Source: Succinivibrionaceae bacterium UBA3769 (GTDB lineage Bacteria > Pseudomonadota > Gammaproteobacteria > Enterobacterales > Succinivibrionaceae). From it: 19,552 nucleotides of DNA. Every line of letters begins with the position of its first letter. Positions within the stretch are counted from its first letter, which is position 1. Shown here piece after piece: positions 7,233 through 16,200 of the stretch. The notes beneath the pieces are model-generated. The model made no database searches. It saw nothing but the letters and a program-made list of their open reading frames with translations, and was not told where the DNA came from. The DNA lies in NCBI GenBank assembly GCA_002372325.1, contig DFFT01000119.1, forward strand, positions 7,251-26,802, written 5' to 3'. A program made the position numbers and the translations under genes.

Positions 7233-9623
7233 ATGAAGAAAAGATTCAGCATGACAGCCGGGGCTCTGGGCGTATTTCTGGCGGCTTTTGCCATGACGGG
7301 CTGTCATCACGGCAGCCATCATGATTCTGAACCCCCGCTTCCGGATCCCTCCATGGGGGTGGGAACTGACGGCAATGTGCTGACCGGGGATCCGGTGACC
7401 GTCTATACGTTCTATGCCACTGACATCACTGCCAAATACGGACAGCTTACCCCGGTTTTCGGGGATCTTCTCGCTGTTCCTGCCGAGGCTCAGGGACAGG
7501 ACTCGCTTCCTGCTCCCGTTGCCTGGCATTATGTTCTTCCGGCCGAGGTATTTCAGGATCGCTCTCTGAAATTTCCTCTGGAGGAGGAGTTCATCTTAAA
7601 GAACGGCAGCAAGACCGTCACTGAAACAATGCTTATCGGCGAGCCCGGGGGGAATGCTGCCGGCGTTGATCCTCTGGTACTGTTTCAATGGCATATCTAT
7701 AACAACGGCGAAGAAAAGTTCGGCGTGCCTCTGCCTCCCCTGGCCGGCATTGATCTTCGGGTCATCGAAGCCTGGCATCTTCTGACTGCGGGCAACGTAA
7801 AGGTTCCCGGAGCGGGAGTTCATGTGGCGGTGTTCGACACTCAGGTGGATTTCCGGCATGAGGATCTGGCATCCCGGAAATATGAAAACACCGCGGTAGC
7901 GGATCCCGGGAATATCCGCAACCAGCCGGGGCCGGCTCTCGAAGAGCTTGAGGAAGACTGCGAGGACATTCACGGTACCGCCGTGGCCGGCCTTATTGCC
8001 GCTGACGGCAATAACGGCGCCGGCGGTACCGGCATTGCCTTCGGCGCCGCCATTACTTCCTATCTTCTGAACGAGGATGAGATTATGGGAGATAAAAGCT
8101 TCCATAAAGGAATTCAGGGGTATTATGGCGATGATGATGAATTTCCTGTTTACGGCGATAACGACGATGACGGGGATGATGACGATGATGACAAGGACAT
8201 TGATCCGGATTTTGACAGCTTCTCCTTTGTGGACGAGGATCCGGAGGAGACCTATAGGATCAAGCAGGCGCTTGATGCCAATATGACGGAAATGTTCCGG
8301 CTCAGCGGAGACCGGAAGGACACCGATATCATCAACATGAGTCTTGGCTTTGACTATCTTACCTATAACAGCCCGGAAACCTGGTCTCTTCTTGACGGCC
8401 TCAGGGATAAAGGCATCTCCTTATTCAAGGCCATGGGCAACGAATATGAAGATACCGAAAGCAATATCATTGACGAGGAATACGACAAATATACCGGTCT
8501 GGAAAGACAGTTCAACATGAACAGCCCCTTGGAACGGCATCCCTACGTGATTACCGTGGGAGCGGTAAACGCTCTGGGCGCCAAGAGCAGCTACAGCTCC
8601 TGCTCCGCCGGTCTCTGGATTGCCGGTCTGGGGGGAGAAGAGGGCTACACCGGCTCCGTTACTGACTCCGCCGCTCTGGTATCCACTCTTTCCAGCTACG
8701 ATCCCAGTCTCTACGATGATCTGGATGAGGGCACTCCCTTCAGAAATATGCCTGGCACCGCATATTACACCGCCAAGATGAACGGCACCTCGGCAGCCAC
8801 CCCGACGATTTCCGGTGTTGCCGCTCTGGTGGTCAGCGCCAAGCCGGACATCACGGTGCCGCAGATGCGCTATGTCCTGGCCCGGACGGCCCGGAACGAT
8901 GAGGTTCTCCCCACCCTGACAGTTCCCTCTCAGGAAACCTTTATTGCGGAAATCGGCGAAAACGCCAATTTTGGCTGGCAGACCAACGGCGCCGGCATGA
9001 GACATTCATCCTTCTACGGCTTCGGTCTTGCGGATGCGGCGGGCGCGGTGCAGCTGGCCTTCGGCTGCGCTGATGACGAGGGGTGTCTGAAGAGAGCCGC
9101 TCTTCCGAAGCAGTATATCGCGGAGGAGGTCTCCTGCTCCTATGAGGATCCGGAAACCCGGAAGGGAGTGATCTGCTCCGTGTCCGGCCTTAAGGACAGC
9201 GCGGGATCTCCGCTGACCAATGAACTGGAGGTGGATGCTCTCACCGTCAACCTGGCGGGCTACGGCTTTGCCCTGGAGGAACAGACCGCTCCGGCCTGCG
9301 TCGGGCTTAACGAAGAGGAATCCTCCCGGGAATTCCGGAAGGGGGTGGTTAATGCCAATAACGTAACCCAGAGTTTCATGACCCATTCCGCCACTCAGGC
9401 GAAGTCCATGCTGAAGCCCTACTATGCCGCCTGGGACTACTACGGCGTCAATGCCTGGAGGGACGTGGCCCCGGAGGACAACCCTCTGGAAATCCCCGCC
9501 GCTGACTTCTATCTCGAAAAGGTCTCCGGAGATACGGTCTTTACCGTAACCATCCGCTCCCAGTGCCGCCTTAAGGCCGAGGATCTCAGTCGCACGGCCC
9601 GGGTAACGGTATACGGCTACTGA
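7233..9623 (+). CDS. Subtilisin-like serine protease lipoprotein (S8 family)
   Basis: A secreted protease of 796 residues. The N-terminus MKKRFSM, a hydrophobic stretch and MTGC form a lipoprotein signal with the lipid-bearing Cys at 24, so the protein should be anchored in the cell envelope, probably at the surface. After a region of about 130 residues, FQWHIYNNG (151-159) matches the segment that precedes many S8 catalytic domains. The triad is visible: Asp202 in VAVFDTQVDFRHEDL (Gln where DTG or DSG is usual), His247 in DIHGTAVAGLIAA and Ser520 in MNGTSAATPTISG. Asn403 in KAMGNE fits the oxyanion position. Between His and Asn there is an insert rich in Asp and Glu (about 280-336, with a run of six Asp), possibly calcium-binding. 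Residues about 610-796 form an unrecognised C-terminal domain with several Cys. The ATG follows AAGGAG at 7 bases. The substrate is unknown. The family call is firm. Confidence 0.9.
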   Translation: MKKRFSMTAGALGVFLAAFAMTGCHHGSHHDSEPPLPDPSMGVGTDGNVLTGDPVTVYTFYATDITAKYGQLTPVFGDLLAVPAEAQGQDSLPAPVAWHYVLPAEVFQDRSLKFPLEEEFILKNGSKTVTETMLIGEPGGNAAGVDPLVLFQWHIYNNGEEKFGVPLPPLAGIDLRVIEAWHLLTAGNVKVPGAGVHVAVFDTQVDFRHEDLASRKYENTAVADPGNIRNQPGPALEELEEDCEDIHGTAVAGLIAADGNNGAGGTGIAFGAAITSYLLNEDEIMGDKSFHKGIQGYYGDDDEFPVYGDNDDDGDDDDDDKDIDPDFDSFSFVDEDPEETYRIKQALDANMTEMFRLSGDRKDTDIINMSLGFDYLTYNSPETWSLLDGLRDKGISLFKAMGNEYEDTESNIIDEEYDKYTGLERQFNMNSPLERHPYVITVGAVNALGAKSSYSSCSAGLWIAGLGGEEGYTGSVTDSAALVSTLSSYDPSLYDDLDEGTPFRNMPGTAYYTAKMNGTSAATPTISGVAALVVSAKPDITVPQMRYVLARTARNDEVLPTLTVPSQETFIAEIGENANFGWQTNGAGMRHSSFYGFGLADAAGAVQLAFGCADDEGCLKRAALPKQYIAEEVSCSYEDPETRKGVICSVSGLKDSAGSPLTNELEVDALTVNLAGYGFALEEQTAPACVGLNEEESSREFRKGVVNANNVTQSFMTHSATQAKSMLKPYYAAWDYYGVNAWRDVAPEDNPLEIPAADFYLEKVSGDTVFTVTIRSQCRLKAEDLSRTARVTVYGY

Positions 9624-9655
9624 GGATAATGCCGGCCGAAGGGCAATCGTGTTAG

Positions 9656-9700
9656 AATCTCCCCCGGGAAAAAACCTGTTTTTCCGGGGGAGATTGCTTT
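9656..9700 (+). terminator. Terminator-like hairpin after the protease gene
   Basis: A stem of about 17 bp (9656-9673 with 9678-9694, one bulged G) and a short loop is followed by GCTTTC. It lies 33 bases after the protease stop codon. The very stable stem supports a terminator; the T-tract is short. It also lies within the 5' leader of the downstream small gene if that gene is read through. Confidence 0.6.
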
Positions 9701-9759
9701 CAGATATGGGAAAAAGAGGGAAAGGGAATAAGAGGATAAGGGAAAAAAGGAGAGAAGAA

Positions 9760-10014
9760 ATGGCTCATTTTGATTATGAAACTCAGGGCACCTGCGCCCG
9801 GGTGATTTCGTTTGATATGGATGACGATCATGTCGTTACCAATGTGAAGTTTTTCGGGGGCTGCGATGGCAATCTTAAGATGATCTCCAAGCTGGTGGAG
9901 GGCATGCGGGGCGAGGAGATTGTGGCCAAATGCTCCGGCAATCTCTGCCGCAACAAAGGCACCTCCTGCGCCGATCAGCTGGCCCGGGGCGTCAAAAAGG
10001 CTCTGGAGGGCTGA
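9760..10014 (+). CDS. TSCPD domain-containing small protein (TIGR03905 type)
   Basis: An 84-residue protein consisting of one TSCPD domain: GTCARVISFDM near the start, FFGGCDGNLKMISKLVEGM in the middle and a Cys-rich end with KCSGNLCRNKGTSCADQLA, where the TSCPD-like signature appears as GTSCAD. Five Cys residues are conserved-looking and suggest a metal site. Related domains occur at the C-terminus of coenzyme B12-dependent ribonucleotide reductases; stand-alone versions have no settled function. The start at 9760 is chosen because AAAGGAG lies 7 bases upstream. The frame is open back to 9649, but that upstream part crosses the terminator hairpin and lacks a ribosome site. The gene is convergent with the aminotransferase. 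Confidence 0.85.
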   Translation: MAHFDYETQGTCARVISFDMDDDHVVTNVKFFGGCDGNLKMISKLVEGMRGEEIVAKCSGNLCRNKGTSCADQLARGVKKALEG

Positions 10015-10046
10015 GCCCCGGCCTGACTCAGTTCTCTCAGCAGGGC

Positions 10047-10096
10047 AAAAAAATACCGCCGGACAGGGGAATCCTGTTCCGGCGGTACTCTTTCAG
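10047..10096. terminator. Bidirectional terminator between convergent genes
   Basis: A stem of 14 bp with one bulge (TACCGCCGGACAGG at 10054-10067 with 10073-10087) and a 5-base loop. On the minus strand it is followed by seven T residues (A-run at 10047-10053), a textbook terminator for the aminotransferase. On the plus strand CTCTTTC follows, so it can also stop the TSCPD gene transcript. Confidence 0.85.
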
Positions 10097-10155
10097 AGGC
10101 CGGCAAAACAGCACCGCGCGGGCGCTGATTTTTCCTCTGCCTGCTTCTTTCTGCC

Positions 10156-11346
10156 TTACTTATAGCTCTCAAAAAGCTTTCTGAAGGCCGGCATGGAGCG
10201 GGTAATCATGTCTCCGGACACGCAGTAGGCAATGCGGACATAGCCCGGGCAGCCGAAGTCATCGCTGGGCACCAGAAGGAGGTCAAACTGTTTAGCTCTT
10301 TCGCAGAAGCTTACGGCATCCTCCTCCAGCGCTTTCACAAAGAGGTAGAAGGCACCATCGGGAGGCACGCAGGTGTAGCCGATTTCCGTAAGGCCGTTAA
10401 GAAGGAGATCCCGGTTTTTGGCATAAATGCTGAGATCCGAGGTCAGGGGAGCGCATTTGGTGATGACGTGCTGCCACAGGGCCGGAGCGCAGATAAAGCC
10501 CAGGGATCTTCCGGCGCCGCAGATGGCCGCGTACATCTTTTCCCATTCCGGCATGGTGTCGGGCACCAGCACATAGCCGATACGCTCTCCCGGGAGAGAG
10601 AGGCCCTTGCTGTAGGAATAGCAGACCAGGGTATCCGGATAGAAGCTGGCGGTGAAGGGAGTTTTTTTGCCGTTGTAGGCGATTTCGCGGTAGGGCTCGT
10701 CGGAAATGAGGTAAATCGGATGTCCGAACTCCTGACTCTTGCTCTTAAGGAGAGCGGCGAGGGCCTTAATCTCCTCTTCCGGATAGATGACGCCGGAGGG
10801 GTTATTGGGAGAGTTCAGAATTATTGCGGCGGTATTGGCGTCCAGACACTTCTCCAAAGCCGGAAGATTGATGCCGAAGGAGGGCAGAGCCGGAGGCACT
10901 ACCCGGCATTCGGCGCCGCGGGATTCGATGAATACCCGGTATTCGGTGAAGAACGGAGCCAGCACCAGAACGTTCTGACTGTGACTGTCGATGACGGCCT
11001 GAAGACAGATGGTCAGGGAGGCTGCGGCGCCGCAGGTCAGGTACAGGTTGTTTCCGGTATAGGAGGAGCCGAAGCGCTGGTTAAGATCCTGGGCGATGGC
11101 ATTCCGGGCGGCAGGATCTCCCTGAGCGGAGGTGTAGCCGTGCAGTCTCGTGGTGGGCTTCACGGTTTCCAGCAGGGAAACTGCGGTGTCCTTTACCGCT
11201 TCCGGAGTTTCCACGCTGGGGTTTCCGATGCTGAAGTCATAAACGTTTTCCGGGCCGACTTCGGCGATTCTCTTTTTGCCGTATTCGAAAAGCTCCCGGA
11301 TCACGCTTCTCCGGGAACCCAGTTCATACATTTTCTGGTTTAACAT
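10156..11346 (-). CDS. PLP-dependent class I/II aminotransferase (aspartate aminotransferase-like)
   Basis: A 396-residue fold type I aminotransferase. Pyridoxal phosphate contacts are all visible: GAAASL (106-111, phosphate loop), SPNNPSG (179-185, Asn), ISDEPYREI (214-222, Asp216 and Tyr219), the Schiff-base Lys247 in SYSKGLSLPGERIGY, and Arg371 in YVRIAYCVS for the substrate carboxylate. N-terminal DFSIGNPSVETPE resembles the LxxGEPDFxTP segment of the AspB-like subfamily. It most likely moves amino groups between an amino acid and 2-oxoglutarate. The actual substrate (aspartate, alanine or other) cannot be read from the sequence. The ATG at 11346 follows AAGGT at about 9 bases. It is transcribed alone and ends at the shared terminator. 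Cytoplasmic. Confidence 0.9.
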   Translation of the reverse strand: MLNQKMYELGSRRSVIRELFEYGKKRIAEVGPENVYDFSIGNPSVETPEAVKDTAVSLLETVKPTTRLHGYTSAQGDPAARNAIAQDLNQRFGSSYTGNNLYLTCGAAASLTICLQAVIDSHSQNVLVLAPFFTEYRVFIESRGAECRVVPPALPSFGINLPALEKCLDANTAAIILNSPNNPSGVIYPEEEIKALAALLKSKSQEFGHPIYLISDEPYREIAYNGKKTPFTASFYPDTLVCYSYSKGLSLPGERIGYVLVPDTMPEWEKMYAAICGAGRSLGFICAPALWQHVITKCAPLTSDLSIYAKNRDLLLNGLTEIGYTCVPPDGAFYLFVKALEEDAVSFCERAKQFDLLLVPSDDFGCPGYVRIAYCVSGDMITRSMPAFRKLFESYK

Positions 11347-11382
11347 GATGCATTACCTTCATAGATAAAAGTGACCGGCAAT

Positions 11383-11388
11383 AGTATA
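11383..11388 (-). promoter_or_regulatory. Candidate -10 element for the aminotransferase gene
   Basis: TATACT on the minus strand, preceded by GTG, lies about 37 bases before the aminotransferase start. No good -35 hexamer is found at 16-18 bases, so this is a tentative call. Confidence 0.35.
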
Positions 11389-11588
11389 CACCTCTCCCGG
11401 AAAACCGCCGGAAATCTCCGGAGTCGGGGCTTCCTTATGCAGCCTTCCTCTCAGTTCCGCTCCTGACGCTGTTTTTAATCCGCTTCAAAGCCGCTTATGA
11501 ACCGCTCCTCAGGCAAAGGCTCCGGGGACTTCTTTTCTTCCCGGGACTCCCCAGGCGAGAAATGGTTTCGCGGCAGGGCTGATTCCAT

Positions 11589-11594
11589 TACAAT
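11589..11594 (+). promoter_or_regulatory. Candidate -10 element for rimO
   Basis: TACAAT (five of six consensus bases) lies about 72 bases before the rimO ATG, just ahead of the tandem repeat. The -35 position 17 bases upstream (TTTCGC) matches poorly. The rest of the gap from 11347 shows only GC-rich short inverted repeats around 11395-11425 and no gene. Confidence 0.35.
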
Positions 11595-11598
11595 AGCC

Positions 11599-11648
11599 GG
11601 AACAGCTGGAATGCCGGAATAGCTGGAAATACAGGAATAGCGGAAACC
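11599..11648 (+). repeat. Degenerate 17-bp tandem repeat upstream of rimO
   Basis: Three imperfect units lie head to tail: GGAACAGCTGGAATGCC (11599-11615), GGAATAGCTGGAAATAC (11616-11632) and a shorter GGAATAGCGGAAACC (11634-11648). They fill the likely 5' leader of rimO and end 18 bases before its start. They may be a slippage product or a regulatory element. Confidence 0.55.
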
Positions 11649-11666
11649 GTTTTTTGCGAGGTGTTT

Positions 11667-12980
11667 ATGGGCGCTTGTCGTGTCGGATTTATTTCTCTGG
11701 GCTGCTGCAAGAATCTGGTGGATTCCCAGAACATCATCACTCTTCTGATGAAGAAGGGGTATCAGGTCAGCTCCACCTATGAGGGCGCGGATGCGGTGAT
11801 TGTAAACACCTGCGGCTTTATCGAGGATGCGGTCAAAGAGTCTCTGGAGGTTATCGGCGAGGCTCTGGAGCATTGTCCCAATGTGATAGTCACGGGCTGC
11901 CTCGGCCCTAACCGGAAGCTTATTCTGGATACCTGGCCCGGAGTGAAGGCCGTTACCGGCCCCCACAGCGCTCCCGCAGTGCTTCAGGAAATGGAAAGGC
12001 TTTTTGCGCTTCCCGCGGAAACCCCGGCAGGCCGGGTGCCTCCCGGCGGCATTCTGCTTACTCCGCCGCACTATGCATACCTCAAAATCTCCGAGGGCTG
12101 CTCCAATAAATGCACCTTCTGCATTATTCCGCATCTTCGGGGCCCTCTGGAATCCTTTCCGGGGGAGGAACTTATTGCCCGGGCCCGGAACTACGTTTCC
12201 CGCGGGGTTAAGGAGCTTCTGGTGGTGGCCCAGGACACCTCGGCCTACGGCATTGACCGAGGGTATCCGGGGTTTTCCGGGCATGAGAGAGGGGATCTTT
12301 ACGCTCTTATGGAGGAACTCTCCCGGCTTAAGGTCTGGCTCCGGGTGCATTACGCCTACCCCTATCCCCACGTCACCCGCCTTATTGAAATGATGGCGGA
12401 GGGGAAGGTTCTGCCCTACATGGATGTGCCCTTTCAGCACGCCAGCCGGCATATGCTTCAGCTTATGAAACGGCCCGGGGATGCGGACAGAATTCTGGAA
12501 ACCGTCTCCCGCTGGAGAAATATCTGTCCTGACATCACCGTGAGATCCTCCTTTATCGTGGGCTTCCCCGGAGAAACCGAGGAAGATTTCACGGAGCTTC
12601 TGGACTTTATCCGGGAAATCCGCCTGGACAGAGTGGGCTGTTTTACCTATAGTCCCATGCCGGAGGCTCCGGCCAGCTCCTTCCCCGGCCAGATCCCCGA
12701 GGAGGTGAAGCAGGAACGCTATGAACGCTTTATGGAGGTGCAGCAAAAGATTTCCGCCGCAAAGATGCAGGCAAAAGTCGGCTCCGTCCAGGAGGTTCTG
12801 GTGGATATCGTTGATGAAAAGGGCATCATTTCCCGCACCAAAGCCGATGCTCCGGACATTGACGGCGTCATGTACCTTCATGCACCCCGGGGCCTTCGGG
12901 TCAGGCCGGGGGATCTTCTGCGGGCTCGGGTTACCGCCAGCGACGAGTACGATCTGGAGGGGGATATCATTGCGGACTGA
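11667..12980 (+). CDS. rimO: Ribosomal protein S12 methylthiotransferase RimO
   Basis: A 437-residue radical SAM enzyme that adds a methylthio group to the conserved Asp of ribosomal protein S12. The N-terminal MTTase domain has the three cluster Cys residues: C13 in ISLGCCKNLVDS (Cys where Pro is usual in LGCPKN), C49 in VNTCGFI and C78 in TGCLG. The radical SAM cluster is CSNKCTFC (C145, C149, C152), followed by IIPHLRGPLESFP, which is characteristic of RimO rather than MiaB. A C-terminal TRAM domain runs from about 372, with VGSVQEVLVD and PGDLLRARVTASDEYDLEGD. Length is normal for the family. I start at ATG 11667 because GAGG lies 5 bases upstream. An in-frame GTG at 11661 sits inside that ribosome site. 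It is read alone, divergent from the aminotransferase. Confidence 0.96.
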   Translation: MGACRVGFISLGCCKNLVDSQNIITLLMKKGYQVSSTYEGADAVIVNTCGFIEDAVKESLEVIGEALEHCPNVIVTGCLGPNRKLILDTWPGVKAVTGPHSAPAVLQEMERLFALPAETPAGRVPPGGILLTPPHYAYLKISEGCSNKCTFCIIPHLRGPLESFPGEELIARARNYVSRGVKELLVVAQDTSAYGIDRGYPGFSGHERGDLYALMEELSRLKVWLRVHYAYPYPHVTRLIEMMAEGKVLPYMDVPFQHASRHMLQLMKRPGDADRILETVSRWRNICPDITVRSSFIVGFPGETEEDFTELLDFIREIRLDRVGCFTYSPMPEAPASSFPGQIPEEVKQERYERFMEVQQKISAAKMQAKVGSVQEVLVDIVDEKGIISRTKADAPDIDGVMYLHAPRGLRVRPGDLLRARVTASDEYDLEGDIIAD

Positions 12981-13043
12981 CCCCGGGCAGGTTTTTCAGG
13001 AGTCTGTTAGCTCCCTCACGGTTATCTCCGGAGGGGTTTTGTA

Positions 13044-13049
13044 TATAAT
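13044..13049 (+). promoter_or_regulatory. Isolated TATAAT ahead of the diguanylate cyclase
   Basis: A consensus -10 hexamer within GTATATAATT lies 63 bases after rimO and about 210 bases before the cyclase start. Its -35 (GTTATC at 17 bases) is poor. If used, it would give the cyclase mRNA a leader of about 200 bases that contains the palindrome at 13176-13196. Confidence 0.3.
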
Positions 13050-13175
13050 TGAGCCGGTTTTTGCGTCTTCGGCGGTAACTTTTTCCGGCCTCGGACGTTA
13101 TCAGGTGCCGGAGAATTTTATTGGCGCTCCGGCTTATTTTCAAAAGCAGGCTCAAATAGCCGACAAAGTTGTCAA

Positions 13176-13224
13176 TATGTGAATAGATTTCACATACAGG
13201 ACGCAAATAACCGTGTAATATAAC
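13176..13224 (+). promoter_or_regulatory. Palindromic operator-like site and -10 region before the cyclase gene
   Basis: TATGTGAA-TAGAT-TTCACATA (13176-13196) is a perfect 8-bp palindrome with a 5-base centre. Its TGTGA and TCACA halves resemble a CRP half-site pair, but they are separated by 7 bases instead of the usual 6. TGTAATATAAC (13214-13224) just downstream offers several -10 registers. TTCACA could serve as a -35 at a long spacing of 19 bases. A dimeric regulator overlapping the promoter is likely; which one is not known. Confidence 0.45.
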
Positions 13225-13257
13225 TCCGTACAGTGTAAAAGTTCCCCGGGAGCAGAA

Positions 13258-16200
13258 GTGTCGTTACATGTAAGAAGGGTTATGGAGCAGTGCTACGCTG
13301 CCAATATCCAGCATCACAAGTCTCAGGTAATAATGGTTTCCTTTGCCGATCAGGCGGAGGTAAGACGTGACTTTGACATTTTCTGCCAGCAGAAGGGCAT
13401 TGATCATCCGGTCAGGCTGCAGCTTACCCCCGATGATGTCTATTCGCCCCTGTCCCCGGTGCTCTATGTGGTGAACGAGCTTCTCCGCCGGCTTTCCATT
13501 CCTCTGGAGCAGGTGGCCGACATGCTGAAGCTGGAGCAGTACGAGAAGTCCATTCTCCTCTGCATGCTCAAGAACACCAGTACCATTCAGGATTTTATGA
13601 TGCCGTCGGATGTGGAATACGTGAAATTCCGCATGACCCGGCATATCCGCGCCATAGTGAGACATCTCCTCAGCATCACTGACGGCCGGGATCCCCTGAT
13701 GATCTCCATTACCAATCTGCAGTATGCCGGAGCCTCTTCTCTGGAATTCCTGCTCACCCTGATAAGCCCCGAGAAGGAGGACTATCGGTTTTCCATGCGG
13801 AGCTCCACTGCTCTCAAGCGCCTTAAAACCGCCGATGACGAGAAAGAGGGCAGCGATCTTCTGGACGACCCGAACTGCATTGTGGTGCTGGGGGTGAATT
13901 CCAGCTTCTCGGACGGCAAGAGATCCCAGGAATGGCTGGACTGGGAGGATCGCTTTGAAAGGGTGATCCAGATGGTGCGTCCGGAGGATTCCGAAACCGG
14001 TCTGGAAATTGATGAAAACCGTCTGGTCTGGCCGGTGCAGAACTATCAGGCCCGGCAGATCTCTACCATTCAGGAGGCCATCAACCGCTGCGGCATCCTG
14101 CTTAACTATTTCTGCAGCCACGAGGTGGTGGAGCTGGCCCAGAGAACTCTCCAGTACATTCGCATTCTCAACCGGGAGGACGAATTCAACGATTACGAAG
14201 AGAAGCTGTATCATTTCCTGGGACGGGCTCATCTTTACAACCACAATTACGAGGATGCCCTGCTGTCCTTTGACATGATGTACGAGAAGGCGCAGTACAC
14301 CAACAACAATGACAATGCCTGCCGGGCCTATATAGAGCTGGCCTATACCCATATCTTCCGCTCGGATTTCGAATCGGTGCTGCATTTTGCCGAGATGGCG
14401 GCTCATCTGGGGGAGGTGAGCATGAACCTCCGGCTGGTGACCATTGCCAATTTCTGTCTCTTTGTGGCCTACGACCGGGCCAGCATCAAGTACGGCTACC
14501 ACAATATCGTTTCGCTGCTGTCCAATCTGGAGCGCCATAACCTGCACAAGGAACAGACCTATGTGCTCCGGAATATTTTCGCCCAGGCGTCTCTGGATCC
14601 CAACGTAACCCTCAAGATGTCCCTGGACTACTGCAATCAGGCGGTGAACATCGCGCAGCGGCTGGGGATCCGTCATGAGTCCGCCGCGGCCAACCACTGC
14701 CGGGGCATTGTGCTGTTCCAGATGGACAGAATTCAGGAGGCTCTGCATGCCTACCGCCTGAGCGAAGCTCTTTACAGCATGATTGACGTGCCTATTGAGC
14801 TTACCCATGTGTATAACTCCATCGGCTTCCTCCTGCAGGGCACCGAGGATTACCCCAACGCTCATGAGTACTACCTGCAGTCCCTCAGAAACTCCATCAA
14901 GCTGAATGACTATTCGGAAATTTCCGTAACCCTTTACAACCTGGCCCAGCTCTATCAGCTGAGCGGCATGCCGAAGGAGGCCCTGCATACCCTGGATATT
15001 CTGCAGGACGTCATGGCCATCCGCGGCACCTATAAGCTGCCTCTCCACAATATTCACCATATCATTCTGCAGAAGGCCCGGGTTTATATCGATCTCGGCG
15101 AGGCCAGCTTTGCGGATCAGATGCTGAAGCGGAGCCGCGGTCTTATGAAGACCTTCCCCACCAAGGGCAGCGAGCAGACCGTTCTGAACCTTCTGGAAGC
15201 AGTGGTTTATACCATGAACAAGAACCGGGAGAAGGCTCTGGGCTGCTTCTATCAGGCCCGTTCCCGGCAGAAGGAGCAGACACTGACTCAGGAAGAGCAT
15301 GTCATGTTCTACATTCTGGGCATGCGCATTCTGAATGTCTTCGGCACCTTTGAGGAGCGTTATCGCTATTTCCGGGAAGGTGTGACATATATTCGGGATC
15401 ATCAGCTCTTTAACAGCATGAAGCTGATGAAGACTGCCTGGAGCAACGACAACTGCAATATCTACAAGGGGTACAGCACCATTGTTACCCCCATGAACGA
15501 GCTCAACCAGATAATCCCTCTGGTCAAGCAGGAGCGCAAGGTTAACATCCTCTGGCAGCAGGTTCATGAGATGCGCCTGGTGACCATGCTCCACAAGTTC
15601 AGCATGAGCGTGAAGACCTATGACAAGCTGGCTCAGGAAACCCTGCGGCTTCTGGCCTCGCACTTCAGCATCAACGGCGGCATGATCTACTTTGTGGACA
15701 GCGAAAAGGGCACCTCCGAGCTTATCTACGAGTTTAATACCTCCAAGGATTATCAGGGCTTCACCTTCCGGAGGATCCAGAAGTTCATTAACTCCCATCT
15801 CAGCGAGCAGGACGTTCTTAATCTTGAGGATGAGGATATTGCCGGCACGCTGGTGCACCGGCTGACCGTGTATCCGCTGGTGGATCAGGATCGGGTGTTC
15901 GGCATGATGCTGCTGTTCAAGTTCCAGAAGAAGACCGACGGCGAAAGCGAGAAGGTGGATTCCATCGGCTTTATCGCCCAGCAGCTTGGCAGTCAGCTGA
16001 TTCTCATGATTCAGCGCGCGCAGCTCATTCGCGTCAGCACCACGGATATGCTTACCGGCCTTTACAACCGCATGGAGTTCCACAACCAGATTTCCGGGGT
16101 TATCAGAAGACTGTCTCCCTCCAGCGATATTGCTCTGGGCTTTATCGACCTTGATAACTTCAAATACTACAACGACAATCTGGGACACGACGTGGGCGAC

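Noticed and set aside
9649..9759. An N-terminal extension of the TSCPD protein from a TTG or GTG near 9649
   Set aside because: It would run through the strong terminator hairpin. ATG 9760 has a perfect ribosome site, and the resulting 84 residues match the domain length.
10468..11343. A 291-codon open frame antisense to the aminotransferase
   Set aside because: It is a mirror of the well-supported aminotransferase frame, with no start signal and no recognisable family.
11475..12881. A 468-codon open frame antisense to rimO
   Set aside because: It lies wholly opposite a clear rimO coding frame, and its protein is rich in His, Gly and Leu, as expected from the complement of GC-rich codons. 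No ribosome site or known domain.
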